Notes: generated by a model not told the origin, from the sequence alone. 64,000 nt of DNA from Cocos nucifera (GCA_006176705.1 QRFJ01000750.1:310001-374000); one strand, 5' to 3'. Counted from the stretch's first letter, positions 10,182-22,079 are shown. A program made the numbers and translations.

Positions 10182-11509
10182 TGTTGGTGTGGAATCTGAT
10201 TGACGCTGGATCGAGTTGGAGTCGAGGAAGACGAGGTCGTCGCTGATGACCTACAAAATAAAGTTTCATCCAGAATCGATGGTGGTGGCTCTGGTAGAAC
10301 CCTCCGATGATCAAATCAACTCTTTTGGTCAATAGAAATAAAGTGCTCAAAAAAGATTTTGGCAGAATTTAGAGAAGGAGAGAAGAGCTTAGGAAAAATA
10401 TATCTGGAGGATCTCTTTTTATAGACGAAGCTTGTAGCAGATTGATGGTGACAGCCATATCGTCCAATAGTGGATTATGTGGAATTTACTATGGAGAAAG
10501 GGATATCGTCAGACTGATAGTGACAGCCATACCATTTGGTTGTGGGCTGCATGGAGTTTGTTATGGAGAGAGATGTTATTAGATCGATAATGGCAGTCAT
10601 ACCGCCTAGTCGTGGGCCATATGAGATTTATTATAGAGAGAGAGGTGTTGTCAGATCGATAATGACAGCCATACCATTCGGTGGAAGCATGCGTTCGGAG
10701 TTCGATGGCAAGAGTAATCCAAAAAAAAATTGGCTTCTGGAGGAATTTGATTGAAGAAGAATTTCGAAAGAAGTTTGGCTCATGGAGAAATCCGTCTGCA
10801 GAAGAAATTCGGATGGAGTTCGGCTCCTATAGAAGTCCGACTGAAGAAGAAATTTGGAGGAAGTTCGACTTCCATAGAAGCCCGACTGAAGGAGAAATCT
10901 GAAAGAAGTTTGGCTTCCATAGAAGTCTGACTGAAGGAGAAATTCGGAAGGAGTTAGACTTCCGTAGAAGTCCGACTAAAGAAGAAATTCGAAAGAAGTT
11001 CGGCTCCCATAGAAGTTCAACTGAAGAAAAAATTTGGAGAAAGTTCGACTTTCATAGAAGTCCGACTGAAGGAGGAATATGGAAGGAGTTTGGCTTTCAT
11101 AGAAATCCAACTGAATGAGAAATACGGAAGAAGTTTGGCTCCCGTAGAAGTCCAACTATAGAAGAAATTCGAAGAAAGTTTGGCTCCTATAGAAGTCTGA
11201 CTGAAGAAAAATTTCGAAAGAAGTTCGGCTTCTGAAGGAATCGGTCTGCAAAAAAAATCCGAATGGAGTTTGGCTCCTATAGAAATCTGACTGAAGAAGA
11301 GATCTGCAAGGAGTTTGGCTCCTATAGGAGTTCAGCTGGGGCTCGACCACTGAGAAGTTCGACTGCTGGGGGAGTTTGGTTGGAGCTCGGTCGCTGAAGA
11401 GTTCGACCGTTGGGGGGAGAATTCTTGATTGAAGCTCTTTCATGATTATCGGTTGCATTAGGTTAAGCATCAGATCGGACTTCGACAGGAGGGGGATTTA
11501 TCCCCAACA
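10182..11509 (-). repeat. 5' LTR of gypsy-1
   Basis: It begins TGTTGGTGTGG on the plus strand and ends CCCCAACA at 11509, giving TG...CA termini. It carries the 45-bp minisatellite (about 10690-11350) and aligns with 2171-3632. The primer-binding region just left of it (10165-10181) reads, on the minus strand, AATTGACGCTAAAGAAAGG, a mutated form of the TTGGCGCTGGAGGAAG seen in the sister copies. Confidence 0.9.
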
Positions 11510-12862
11510 CATCGTATTTCCATTTCTTGGTTGATACACTGAGCTATCCATTATAAGGATGGTTTGACCATCTTTACCACAGACCTTGCCATAAGATACC
11601 ATGGCTAGGTAATTACATACACTATCTGATAAAGCTAATTCATCCATCCCAATGGTGAGTTTGGCCATCTTTATTATAGAACTTGTCAGAACATACTCTG
11701 GCTTTGTATATTACTTTTCAGCTATGAAAATCTATTTTTTTAAATTACTCTGCTACCAAAGTCGATGGTACTGTATATCACTCCAAAAGCCTCATAATAG
11801 TTATTGCTTTCGCTACCACTATTTTGATCTCCTTGTACATGATATGATGACAGCTACACAATTATCCTATCAAACATATTTAATGATGCTACGTAAGGTC
11901 TCGTTAGAAATAATGTGAGATGATTCACGATATCTCACCAGAAGTGATGCGAATACAACCATGCAACATCCCACTATATGTGCCACAAAAGAGTTATTGG
12001 CATTTATTTTCATTCTATCTGAGCAAGCGCTCGAGAGCTTAGGATCTTAAGAAACTTGGTTGGTTGGTAGGAAAAAATGTCGAGTCTTCCATAGTAATGA
12101 TGTTGGTATGCATAGATTTATTGCTATCATCTAATCAACTACAAAAATGATGATGGAGATTACGGAAAGGATAGAGAGCAGTATGGGTTCACATGTCTTG
12201 ACCTTTAAGGACTTTCACCATCATCAAATATCTTTCGAAGGTTGATAAGGGGTGTAGAATTGAGCTAGATAGAAAGGTGTAGCATTGGGCTAGGTAGAAA
12301 GCTAAGTTGCACTTACTCCTAAGATAAATAAGTTAAACTAAGATAAAAGATAAAGATTCATTTAATTAATTATCCAAAGATCCCTTATACAAAGTATAAA
12401 TCTAATATTTATAGAAAATAAAGTAACTGCCAATTATATATGACTGCTACTCACATCCATTCTAACTTGGCACCACTTGTCAAGCTGATAGATCTTGCAC
12501 CATCTATCAGGTTGATTGTCATAATTAATTAGTCGAATCTCCTATTGTATCGCTATCTAACATGCTTATATCAACATATTGTCATTCCACATAATTGGCC
12601 TCTAGTGCAATGCTCTTGATTCGGTCTCTACCAAAATATCTTTGATTGAACTTCTGTATGATGCCTAATTGGTCTCGACTCTTGAGGTGCCTGTTATATT
12701 TGTTCCTACTTCACCATATAGCCAAATTAGACATGTGTCTCCTATCTATCAACCAAGCAAGGATGGTGTAAACCATATAGCCAAATTAGACATGTATTTT
12801 CTATCTATCAACTGAGCAAGGATGGTGTAAATAGATTATTTCTAATCTCTATTTGAGATTCA
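11510..12862. other. Unassigned AT-rich spacer
   Basis: Between gypsy-1 and copia-1. I recognise no gene here; the 11652-11918 frame has no familiar motif. A 59-bp tandem duplication is present near the right end. Confidence 0.5.
12713..12830. repeat. 59-bp tandem duplication
   Basis: Two adjacent copies (12713-12771 and 12772-12830) both start ACCATATAGCCAAATTAGAC and end GCAAGGATGGTGTAA, with only a few differences. Confidence 0.9.
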
Positions 12863-12867
12863 TTTCA

Positions 12868-13084
12868 TAGCAGACATATCAAAATATACCTTGTGTATAT
12901 CTTGTACAACACCTTATAGTTAGCAATCAGCTATAGGTTGTTTGGATCGTTCAAGTTGTTCGGGTTGTTCCTATTTGCACCCCCTTATTTTGGAGTTGGT
13001 TAGATATGCATGCATATATTGCCATGTATACTCTGAAGCAATGATATAGCAAAAGTTTTTTATCCAATTCATCATATTTTTATA
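12868..13084 (+). repeat. 5' LTR of copia-1
   Basis: 217 bp, aligning base for base with 21371-21587, including the GGAGTTGGTTAGATA and TATATTGCCATGTATACT words. Its first two bases are TA rather than the usual TG, as in the right copy, so that change probably predates insertion. It ends TATA where the right LTR ends CACA. Confidence 0.93.
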
Positions 13085-13096
13085 TGGTATCAGAGC
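13085..13096 (+). other. Primer-binding site of copia-1 (tRNA-iMet)
   Basis: TGGTATCAGAGC abuts the LTR end and is complementary to the 3' end of plant initiator methionine tRNA, the usual primer for copia reverse transcription. Confidence 0.95.
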
Positions 13097-13309
13097 TATC
13101 TTGAAGGATGTACAATCATGCATATTTTTCTTTTGTCACCAGTCACCTTTTTCCTCTCTCCTTCGCTTTTACAGAGATGGCTTTTACTACTAGCAACATA
13201 GTATCAGCCTGCAAGATGATTGATCTCACATCTTCCTACTTTCTTAGAACCTTCGAAAATCTCTGCATCATGCTCGTCATTTATTTGCTCATAGGTGACA
13301 ACTATCCCA

Positions 13310-14010
13310 CCTAGTCATAATGAAGAATGCCCTTAAAGCCAAGAACAAGCTTGGTTTCATAGATGGGAGCATCGAGAAGCCACAAGGAGCCGAAAAGAAG
13401 ATGAATGCATGGAAGATCTACAACTCGATGATCATTGCATGTATCTCCAACTCGCTCGACAAGACTTTGCATGGTAGCGTTGCATATGTGGAGCACGCAA
13501 AAGACATGTGAGATGAGCTCCATGATCAATACTCGCAAGGCAATGCTCTACGAGTTTATCAAATCAAGATGGAGATTCACCTTCTCCATCAAGAAGGAAT
13601 GTATGTGGCTATGGATTACACCAAACTCAAGGGGCTTTGAGACGAACTCGACAACTACTTGTTGACTTTGGCTTGCACCTGTCAACTAGCAGCCGAATTC
13701 ATCAAGGAGCAAGAAGTGGAGAAACTCTACCAATCCTTATGGATTTGGATTTTGAAACTTTTAATATCGTTCGTTCACAAATAGTTAACTCTGATCTCCT
13801 TCCTAGCTTGGCCAAGGTGTACTCTATGTAACATAAGAGGAATGTCAATCGAAGGTTGCTCGAGGAAGAGAGACACGTAACAGTAGCATTTTTTGCCGAT
13901 GATGGTCTCTGCCCTGTCACATATAAATCTCGATCAAAATACAAGTATTTTGGTAAAACAGGGCATATCAAAGCTACTTGTTGGGCATTGCATGGTTAGC
14001 CAGCAAATTA
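13310..14010 (+). pseudogene. Copia-1 gag (decayed)
   Basis: Plus-strand frames give MKNALKAKNKLGFIDGSI and NAWKIYNSMIIACISNSLDK (13320-13511), typical of the gag polyprotein of plant copia elements. After a stop at the position of a conserved Trp (AKDM*DELHDQYS) the frame continues to about 13730. A zinc-knuckle remnant, KYFGKTGHIKATCWALHG, is read near 13940-14000, with the first Cys replaced by Tyr or lost. The frame changes several times. Confidence 0.88.
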
Positions 14011-14249
14011 CGATTTGAAGCATAGCACTAAGTCTAAGAAGGATGGTCGAACAACCCCATCAGATGGCCATCCAATCACTACTGCAAATTCTACTCAAGT
14101 GAACAGTGGCCATGCTTCTATGGATGTATAGCCTTCGCATCAATCACCTCTCCTAACTGATGCAGAGATTCAACAACTCTATGCACTACTCGATACCTCA
14201 AATGCTGTCACCGAGCATCTTGTAGGTGAGCTTTTTTCTAAGTCTGCAG

Positions 14250-14335
14250 GTGTAAATCTTGGATTCTTGACACCAGCGTATCAGCCCATATGACTAGCAC
14301 TTTAGACCACCTCCCAGACATGCAGGACATTCCAG
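14250..14335 (+). pseudogene. Copia-1 protease active-site region
   Basis: The frame through 14270 reads ILDTSVSAHMTSTLDHLP, matching the copia aspartic protease site Asp-Ser-Gly-Ala-Ser-x-His-Met. The Gly-Ala pair has changed (DTSVS), so the site is probably inactive. It joins the pre-integrase frame that runs on to about 14530. Confidence 0.8.
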
Positions 14336-14598
14336 CTGGTTTTTCTATTTGTGTTCCTACTAAAAAGATGCTACATGCTCGAAAAATTAGATGCATCAAA
14401 CTTAGTCCTAATCTCTTCCTTAAAAATGTTTTATATATTCTAAAGTTTCACTGCAACTTAATATCTATTGGGCAATTGAGTCGTGATTTATATTGTTGTA
14501 TAACATTCTTTTCCAATGCATGCATCTTGTAGGACCTAGCTTCGAAGAGGCTGATTGGAGTAGATGAGTTACGCAATGGGGTTTATCACTTAAAATGT

Positions 14599-15627
14599 GT
14601 GTTACAATCATTAACCTTCATAGCAGTTTATGAAGTCCATTTGTTAGAGATTTGGCACATGCAATTGGGGCATCCATCATTTCAAGTTCTACGGCATCTT
14701 CGTGGTTTTTCTTCTTTTCATGTTATCAATAAACAATGTGATATTTATTATCGAGCTAAACATACTCAAAACCAGTTTCCCATTCTAGCAATGCATTACA
14801 AATTTTTTACTTGATCCAATATTGATATATGGGGACCCTATAATACTCCTTCATCATCAAGAGCTCATTACTTCCTAACACTTGTTGATGATCATAGTCG
14901 CAGCACTTGGGTCTACCTTATGCATGAGAAATTAGAAATTCATGATTTACTTGTTTCCTTTTGTAACATGGTCATCACATAATTTGGTTGCAGGATCAAA
15001 ATCATTCATAGTGACAATGGTCTGGAATTCATCACTCATTCCATGGGCAAATTCTACTCTTAGCATGATATTATTCATCAAACGACTTGCATTGCACATT
15101 GCAACAGAATGGCCGAGTGGAGTGCAAACATGGGCACGTTCTTAACATTGCGCATGCTCTTCTTTTTCAAGTCCATCCACTATTAAAATTTTAGGGTGAT
15201 TGTGTTTTAACCATAGGATATTTTATAAACTATACACCATCCACTATTTTATCCAACAAAGCTCCATTCGATATCCTATTTGGTAAGCCTCCTTTACTTG
15301 ATCATTTATGAGTTTTTGGCTCTTTGTATTATGTTCATCATAACTCTCACAGTCATGACAAATTCACGTCACGCACTCACAAATGTATATTTCTTGATTA
15401 TCCTCATGCAAAGAAAAGATGGAAAGTTTTCAACCTTTCGACTCATGAACTTTTAATTTCTCGTGATGCAATTTTTCATGAAGCTTCTTTTCCTTTCAAA
15501 GCTTCCCTTGTGCCTGTAGATTATACTGCTATAACCTCATCACTAGACTCTTTGTTACCTCCACAGTCTCATATCTTTTGTACTCCAACCATCAAGTCAT
15601 TACCCTTGGTCTTGCCCTCACTTGCTT
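14599..15627 (+). pseudogene. Copia-1 integrase (decayed)
   Basis: The pre-integrase zinc motif is seen as LEIWHMQLGHPSFQVLRHL (14640-14700). The core gives DIWGPYNT (about 14826), TLVDDHSRSTWVYLMHEK (about 14880-14935) and a SDNG-like IIHSDNGLEF (about 15000-15025). The C-terminal part (15324-15620) has THKCIFLDYPHAKKRWKVFN and ISRDAIFHEASFPF, as in copia polyproteins. The CACTA element interrupts just downstream, in the linker before reverse transcriptase. Confidence 0.88.
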
Positions 15628-15639
15628 CACTACTACAGA

Positions 15640-15990
15640 ATCGGGCTATGGCAGTGGTTTGTAACCACTACTGTAGCCCAAAAAATTATTGCTATAGATT
15701 ATGACAGTGGTTAGCTAATTACTGCCACTGTAGCCATCGCCATAGATCTATGATAGCGGTTGTTGCAGCGATTATTGAAATCGCTGCTATATAGATCCTA
15801 TTGTAGTGGTTTTTAAATCGCTGCCATAGACTATAGACAGTTTATGGCAGTGGTTATGGAACCACTGCCATAGCCTTGTCTATGGAAGTGGTTACATTAC
15901 CGCTGCTATAGGTTTAATGCAGTGGTTGACATATTGCTTATGGCAGCGATTGGCATGTCTACGGCAATGATTTTAACCACTGTCGTAGCT
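15640..15990. repeat. CACTA left subterminal repeat cluster
   Basis: Alternating direct and inverted copies of GGCTATGGCAGTGGTT and AACCACTGCCATAG. In En/Spm elements such arrays bind the transposon's own protein. The same motif recurs at the right end. Confidence 0.88.
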
Positions 15991-16154
15991 TCTGAATAAT
16001 TTAAAAAAATATAAAATTTTTAATTTTTTTATATATTTTACTTGATAAATATAGAGATATATAACATAAAAAATATTATAAATATAAAAATATTTTTAAA
16101 ATGCTAAAATTTTATTATCAAATAAAATTTATTATAATATTTTAAAAAAATACA

Positions 16155-17580
16155 TCAAAAGTCTTTTAAATCTATGTCATCGTTGTTTCCGAGAGATGGA
16201 GCATGAACTAAAGGCGGAGCTAGAGCTGAAGCTGGAGCCAGAGTCGAAGCTAGAGGAGTTGGAGCTGGAATGCATGCCAACATATTCTCCAAGCCCATGA
16301 AGGCACCTCCAAAATGCACACTAAGCATCGACACCATATCTCTCACGATGCCCTCCAGATGAGATGCACGCTCCTCAGCTCGATCTGCCCGCATCGCAGC
16401 ATGATCTACCCATGCCAACGCTTCCTCAAGCTCCTTCCGACTGATGATACCGAAAGCCTGTGAAGAGATGCTCGCCTCAGACCAATAGCTGGTCGGCGTA
16501 TGTCTGGACTTGCATCAAATCCTCCCAGAGTGCTTAGACTCCAAGACCTAAGATAGATGGTCATGGGGGCCAGAGCTATCCGGGCCCTCACTCACGAGCG
16601 CATCTAATTGATCCTATAATTATAAGTGCAAATAAAATTTTATAACAGATGCTATAATATTAATCATATATACTAATATATTTAATACTTACAAAAATTC
16701 TTTCGATCGCGACGTTCATCGACCTGCCCTTCTTATTCATACGGCTGGATCAAAAGATCTCACTATAGCTGGGCATCACTCCATCTCTCATCAGCTATAA
16801 TAATCGATCAGTTTATCAAAAATATGAAAAAAATATTAATTTAATTTATCTACTAAGATTTAGAATTCATTACTTCTATATGTACACGACTGGCCATAGA
16901 CTCATGGTCGAGAGTGTGCGTATACTCCTGGACTGCCTAGTTCTTCCAATTCTGATGGTAGATAGTCTAATAAGTATTCAAATAAATAATAAATATTTAA
17001 ATATAACTTTAAGTATATTAAAAAATTTAAAAATTAGTAATTTTATCTTGAACTTCTGACTCCTCTAATGTCTAACCATCCTCTCCCACTGACTCGGAGG
17101 ACAGTCCTATATCCATGAAATAAGCTCTTTTGGAGTGTCTCGTCGGTGCTCGAGCCATCCTCTATGGAGCTTGACCTTGTAGCCCTGGTATAACTCTTCG
17201 ATCTTCTTCAGTCGGGCATCTTGAGCCCTCTCATGATCAAGAAAATCGTACCTCCTCTGTACAAAGTTATCAAAAGTCAATTATAAAATTATTCTAATCA
17301 AACATAGTGTAAACATATAAAATACATAAATATAATTAAAATGCACTTATCCATATCTCCTCCCACATCCGATCTGTGACAGTATCATCTATCAATCGCC
17401 AGTCTCTGGGCTCTACAGGAATATGTCTGACCACCTTACAAGCACTCCAAAAAAGAAATGCATCTTCCACGCAGTCTTTCCTACTGGCCTTCCTTCTACA
17501 TCATACTATACCATTACCTGATGCTGGCGGTTCCACACATGCGCCATACGTATGGGACCATGAAATATCCTACTGAATGA
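16155..17580 (-). pseudogene. CACTA-encoded Ptta/En/Spm-type transposase-related gene (degenerate)
   Basis: The minus strand gives, in pieces, FHGPIRMAHVWNRQHQVMV and YDVEGRPVGKTAWKMHFF (about 17420-17575), a basic region with LHRGWLEHRRDTPKELISW (about 17090-17160), MNKKGRSMNVAIERI (about 16700-16745), and a C-terminal coiled-coil-like DRAEERASHLEGIVRDMVSM followed by an Ala/Pro-rich tail (16155-16418). This order resembles the plant transposase family named Ptta/En/Spm, the ORF1 partner of CACTA elements. Stops and intron-like gaps break it. Confidence 0.65.
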
Positions 17581-18136
17581 TGCACCTACAATGAAAATAC
17601 GTTATGCAAATATATGTGTATAAATACTATATAAAAAATAAATAAATAATATAATAAAAATATACACTCAGATGTCAGTGGAGTAGTATATGTCGGAGAT
17701 GTATGTGATGGTGGAGGCTAAGATGTCGGTAGAGTAGATGCCACCGATAGAGTAGATGCCGACAATGGAGGTCCCTAAGCAGCTGATGCGGAGGTGGATA
17801 GAGTATGCTCCGACTGCTCCTCAGATGCTGAACTCCGCATAACCCCTCGAGAGACAGGGGTGAAAGCTAGATGACATTTCAATACCATCATGATTTGCAA
17901 CGTTAATGAACATTAACCAATATAACATGTTGAACAATAATCAAAGATATTGCCTAGATACCATCCGTATAATTACATATAAATCTACTAATGCCAAAAA
18001 TTATGTACACTAATCAATTGAGGGGTCTATCGCTATGCAATGCAATAAATAAAAGCAATAAGATAGGAGTTCTCTTAGCGACCGACATGGTCCACGGCAT
18101 GGCCTACGACATGGCATGGCCCATGGCATGGGCATC

Positions 18137-18815
18137 ATGAACAATGATGCGATGACTGATAGATGGAGACCTTTGATTGGTTAGAAAATTTACAACGATG
18201 ATCTTGGTGATATTTATAGCATACTATCAAAGTTTTACTTCAATCAAATATCATTATCATATCAATTTAATATGGAATGATTTCGACCATTAAATTAGAA
18301 ACAAACGATCAAAGGGCTAAATAGCGTCCAATTATGAGATAATTTTTTAGTTAAATGATCTTTGTTATAATTTTAATCATTTTATATGATGATGATAGTA
18401 AAATTTAAATTATCTTCATATAAATCATTCATGTTAAGCAAATATTGCAAAAGCACGAGCACATGCATATAACAACCAATGGAGTTCAAGAATGGTTATC
18501 AAGCGACGTATAATTTTAGATCATTCTTAGTCTCATGAGTTGAATTTTATAATCACTATCATAAAAAATATTTAAAGTAGTAGCCAAGATCATTTATAAA
18601 AAAAATTATCTCATAATCGGACACCATCTAATCCTTTGATCAGTCGTTTGTCATTTAGCGGTCGAAATTAACCTATACTAAATTGACCAAGATAATGATA
18701 TCCGATTGAAGTAAAACTTTGATAGTACACTACAAACATAATCGAGATCATCGTTATAGATTTTCAAATCTATCGAAGATCTTCATCTATCAGATCATCA
18801 CATCATCGTTCGTGG
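18137..18815. repeat. Large imperfect inverted repeat inside the CACTA element
   Basis: Left arm about 18137-18420 and right arm about 18535-18815 are reverse complements with scattered mismatches. Matching words include TACTATCAAAGTTTTACTTC (left, about 18220) against its complement (right, about 18710), and TTATGAGATAATTTTTT (left, 18334) against AAAAAATTATCTCATAA (right, 18600). The spacer is short (about 115 bp). A transcript would fold into a long hairpin. Confidence 0.85.
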
Positions 18816-18969
18816 TCGTCAAAATCAAATTTTTTTGATCGATGAAGCTAGGACCATCAGATCAAGGTGATCTTTTGCGATGATACTTTAATGATAATTA
18901 TTTAGATAATGAATGATGAAGATAGACATTAAATTTTAAAATTATATAATATTTTAAAAAAATAAAAAA

Positions 18970-19262
18970 AAAATATTACAGCGGTTATAAATAACCGCTG
19001 TCATAGATCAACGTATAATAGCAGTTACAAGGAACCACTACTATAGATCTGACCTATGACAATGGTTGTCATAACCGTTACTATAGATCATATCTATGGC
19101 AGCTGTTACAAAAAAATTGCTGTCATAGATCGGACCTATGGCAGCGGTTAAAAAGAACCGCTACCATAGGTCAGACTATGGCAGCGATTTTTCGTAACCA
19201 CTGTCGTAGACTCTATTACAGTGGTTTTGAAAATTGCTGCAATAGTATGCGCTACCATAGAC
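18970..19262. repeat. CACTA right subterminal repeat cluster
   Basis: Several copies of CTATGGCAGCGGTT and of its complement, spaced by 10-30 bases, mirror the left cluster and end in the terminal CACTA repeat. Confidence 0.88.
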
Positions 19263-19859
19263 TCTTTTTGTAGTAGTGCTTCTCCACATCAAGCAATAGC
19301 ACCATCTGTTGCGCCTAATTCTTCTATGCCATCTTCCCTAGCTTCGAGTCATATTTCTACAGACCCATTGGTGACATCCTCCCCAGCCACAAACGCTCAT
19401 ATTTCTACCTTGAAGAATTCTGAGATAGCATCTATTTTCATTCCACAACCAGCTAATCCATCTAGCTCGCATGAAGCTTCTATTGAGTCATCTAGAGAGC
19501 GCACACAAGTTCCAATTGACCCATCTCCAATTGTGTCCAGCTTTAAAGAGGCAGCTGTTGATCCATCTAGATCAAGTATGATCATTGATCCTTGGGTATC
19601 TATTGATAGGGGGAGTTTGGCTCAATCGCAGCCACCAAGAGAACATAAGGAGCTAGTGAAGTATCAAGATCATATTTGCAACACAGTCATCTCCTTAAAC
19701 CCCATTAGTGACTCATCCTCACCCAATCCCTCTTCTGGTAAGGCCCATCATCTTGTAAATCATGTTACTTATGATTGTTTATCATGTACTCACAAAGCCT
19801 ATCTAGTCGCTCTAGACTATGTTGTTGAGCTCATGTCCTATTCTGAGGTGGTTCATGAT

Positions 19860-20500
19860 CCTTAATAGCATAAAGCCATGGCCAAGAAAATTGATGCTCT
19901 AGAAGAAAATGGCATATGGACTCTCGAACCTTTACCAGTCGGCAAGAAACCTATTAAATATAAATGGGTCTATAAGATTAAATGATGTGCTAATGAAAGC
20001 ATCGAGCGTTATAAAGCTCAACTTGTCGCGAAGGGTTTCACTCAAATTGAGGGCCAGGATTTTCATGAAACCTTCACCTTGGTTGCCAAACTTGTAATGG
20101 TCCATTGCTTCCTTGCTATTGCCATCACCAAAGGATGGGAGGTCCACCAGATGGATGTCAACAATGGTTTTCTCCATGGTGATCTTCATGAGGAGGTTTA
20201 TATGCATCTGCCTCCTGATTTTCACTTTACGTACTTGGCCAAATATAGCTTGTCGCCTCTGTAAATCTTTGTATGGCCTTCATCAAGCTTCATGTAACTG
20301 GTACTTTAAACTCTCAGATGCTTTGAAGGAATATGGGTTTGTCCAATCCTTAGCCGACTATTCTCTCTTTACTTATTCAAAGGATGGTGTCTTTCTTACC
20401 CTTCTAATTTATGTGGATGATCTTGTACTTGCCGGCAACTCGAGCTCTCATTGTTCTTCTTTCAAGGCATATCTTGATACTTGCTTTCATATTTAAGACC
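19860..20500 (+). pseudogene. Copia-1 reverse transcriptase (decayed)
   Basis: The plus strand shows ALEENGIWTLEPLPVGKKPI (about 19890), YKAQLVAKGFTQIEGQDFHE (about 20010), MDVNNGFLHGDLHEEVYM (about 20150) and the catalytic box LIYVDDLVLAGNSS (20405-20445). These are standard copia reverse transcriptase blocks. A stop interrupts the first block (about 19983) and a frame change follows LHEEVYMHLPPDF. Confidence 0.92.
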
Positions 20501-20514
20501 TTGGCCTGCTGAAA

Positions 20515-21330
20515 TATTTCTTGGACATTGAAGTTGCTAGAAATGGTTCGAAACTTTTCTTATCGAAGTGCAAGTATATGTTGGATATCTTAACAGAGTG
20601 TGGCATGTTAGGTGCTAAATCTACCACTTTTTCCATAGAGCAAAACTTAAAAGTCATGGTAGACTTGGGTGCTCCTCTTTTTGATCCTGGCCGGTATCAT
20701 CGCCTGGTTGGTTGCTTAATCTATCTCACCATTACACAACCTGAGTTGAGCTATTCGGTCCACATCCTTTCTTAATTTGCTCAAGATCTATGGCAAGGAC
20801 ATTGGAATGCTTTTCTTCATGTTCTTCGATATTTGAAATATTGTCCTGACCAAGGTATCATATTATCTTCCTCGTCCCTTCGGCTAATGGCTTACTATGA
20901 TTTAGATTAGGCAAGATGTCCCATGACCAGGCGGTTAGTAACCGGCTATTTTGTCTTTCTTGGTGATTTGCCAATCTCTTGGAAAACCAAGAAACAACCT
21001 ACTATATCTCCATCATGTGCAGAGGCTGAATACCAATCCATAGTAGCTGCTGTTTGTGAACTATTTTGGCTTCAATCTCTCCTCAGTTCTCTTGGAATCA
21101 TTCACTCTCAACCAATGTAGCTTGTATATAATAATCAGGCAGCCTTATACATCGTTGCCAATCCCATCTTTCATAAACGTACAAAGCACATAGAAATTGA
21201 TTGTCATTTTATTCGTCAACATCTTTTATCCCAAGCAATTATTACTGCTCATATCTCTACTAAATTCCAATTAGCAGATATTTTGACAAAGGCCCTCAGT
21301 CGAGATTGGTTTCACTCTCTTCTCCATAAG
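20515..21330 (+). pseudogene. Copia-1 RNase H / polyprotein end (decayed)
   Basis: Seen are FLDIEVARNGSKLFLSKCKY (about 20519), LVGCLIYLTITQPELSYSV (about 20703), TGYFVFLGDLPISWKTKKQ (about 20940), SCAEAEYQSIVAAVCELFW (about 21015) and ADILTKAL (about 21270). The frame is closed by stops near 20775 and 20910. The 3' LTR begins about 40 bp after the last block. Confidence 0.9.
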
Positions 21331-21370
21331 TTGGATATTTATGACATTCATACTCCAACTTGAGGAGCAG

Positions 21371-21587
21371 TAACAGATATATCAAAACATATCTTGTGTA
21401 TATCTTGTACAATGCCTTATAGTTAGCAATTAGCTATAGATTATTTAGGTCATTTAGGTTGTTCGGGTTATTCCTACCTGCACTCTCTTATCTTGGAGTT
21501 GGTTAGATACACATGTATATATTGCCATGTATACTTTGAAGTAAAGATATAGCAAAAGTTTCTTTTTCAATTCATCATATTTTCACA
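21371..21587 (+). repeat. 3' LTR of copia-1
   Basis: 217 bp, matching 12868-13084. It ends TTTTCACA and is followed by the TTTCA duplication. A short purine run (TTGAGGAGCAG) precedes it and would be the polypurine tract. Confidence 0.93.
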
Positions 21588-21592
21588 TTTCA

Positions 21593-22078
21593 TGCATATG
21601 AACCAAAATTCAAGGCTTGGTGATGCTTAGACTCAGCTTGATTCAAGCCTATATTGAATTGACAACCGTAGTTATTGTGAGGTTTTATCTAATCAAATTT
21701 TGTTTAACTAGTTCACATCCTTCTCTATTTGGAGATGTCTATTTTGAACCCTAGCACAACAACTTCGCAACTATGTTTTGCAGGAAAAAAAAAAATTAAA
21801 AAGAGAGAGCGTTGTGATTATAATTCATTAAGTTACATAGTATAATTTGGAGGTCAAGGTAAAATTCTTTTCAAAGAGATGTAAGATGGTTACCAAAAAA
21901 GAGATTGTATTTACTACATCTAGAATGACATAATGTAAACCTTCTTATGGAATTTGTAATTCACTTATCAATTCATTTTACATCCTCAGTGGTAGAAATA
22001 CATGATTTGCTACTAGGTTAACAAAGTAGGTAGTTATTGATGTGATTCAGAAGACCATAAATTCGTATCCTATGGTGG
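21593..22078. other. Unassigned spacer
   Basis: AT-rich DNA with a short A run near 21785. No gene or repeat is recognised. Confidence 0.4.
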
Positions 22079-22079
22079 C

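Larger units (their letters stand above)
2171..11509 (-). mobile_element. Gypsy-1: Ty3/gypsy LTR retrotransposon, Tat-type layout, full length but dead
   Basis: Two LTRs (2171-3632 and 10182-11509) enclose, on the minus strand, gag, protease, reverse transcriptase, RNase H, a second RNase H-like domain and integrase in that order. The extra RNase H and the long non-coding tail between integrase and 3' LTR fit the Tat lineage. Next to the 3' LTR is a polypurine tract (minus AAAATGGGGGAAC, about 3636-3648). The primer-binding site next to the 5' LTR has decayed compared with gypsy-2 and gypsy-3. The flanking pentamers (TATAG left, CATCG right) match at three of five positions, so the target duplication is mutated or lost. 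All coding parts carry stops and frameshifts. Confidence 0.9.
15628..19278. mobile_element. CACTA (En/Spm-type) DNA transposon inserted in copia-1
   Basis: The left end is CACTACTACAGAATC and the right end, read inverted, is CACTACTACAAAAAGAG, so the termini are inverted CACTA repeats. The 3-bp flanks are CTT on both sides (15625-15627 and 19279-19281), the target-duplication length of CACTA elements. Both ends carry many short repeats of CTATGGCAGCGGTT in both orientations. At 3651 bp, with only degraded ORF1-like coding and no TNPD-type transposase, it is a deleted, non-autonomous copy. Confidence 0.93.
12868..21587 (+). mobile_element. Copia-1: Ty1/copia retrotransposon with short LTRs, split by a CACTA element
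   Basis: The two LTRs are each 217 bp (12868-13084 and 21371-21587) and are flanked by identical TTTCA pentamers (12863-12867 and 21588-21592). The primer-binding site TGGTATCAGAGC (13085-13096), complementary to initiator-Met tRNA, follows the 5' LTR directly. Order inside is gag, protease, integrase, reverse transcriptase, RNase H, which defines copia. Without the 3651-bp CACTA insert and its duplicated CTT the element would be about 5.07 kb. Every domain has stops. The short LTRs suggest an Ale/Retrofit- or Ivana-like lineage, but I cannot fix it. Confidence 0.95.

Noticed and set aside
13085..13096. Possible tRNA gene (TGGTATCAGAGC)
   Set aside because: Only the 12-base primer-binding complement is present, with no cloverleaf; likewise at 58300-58311.
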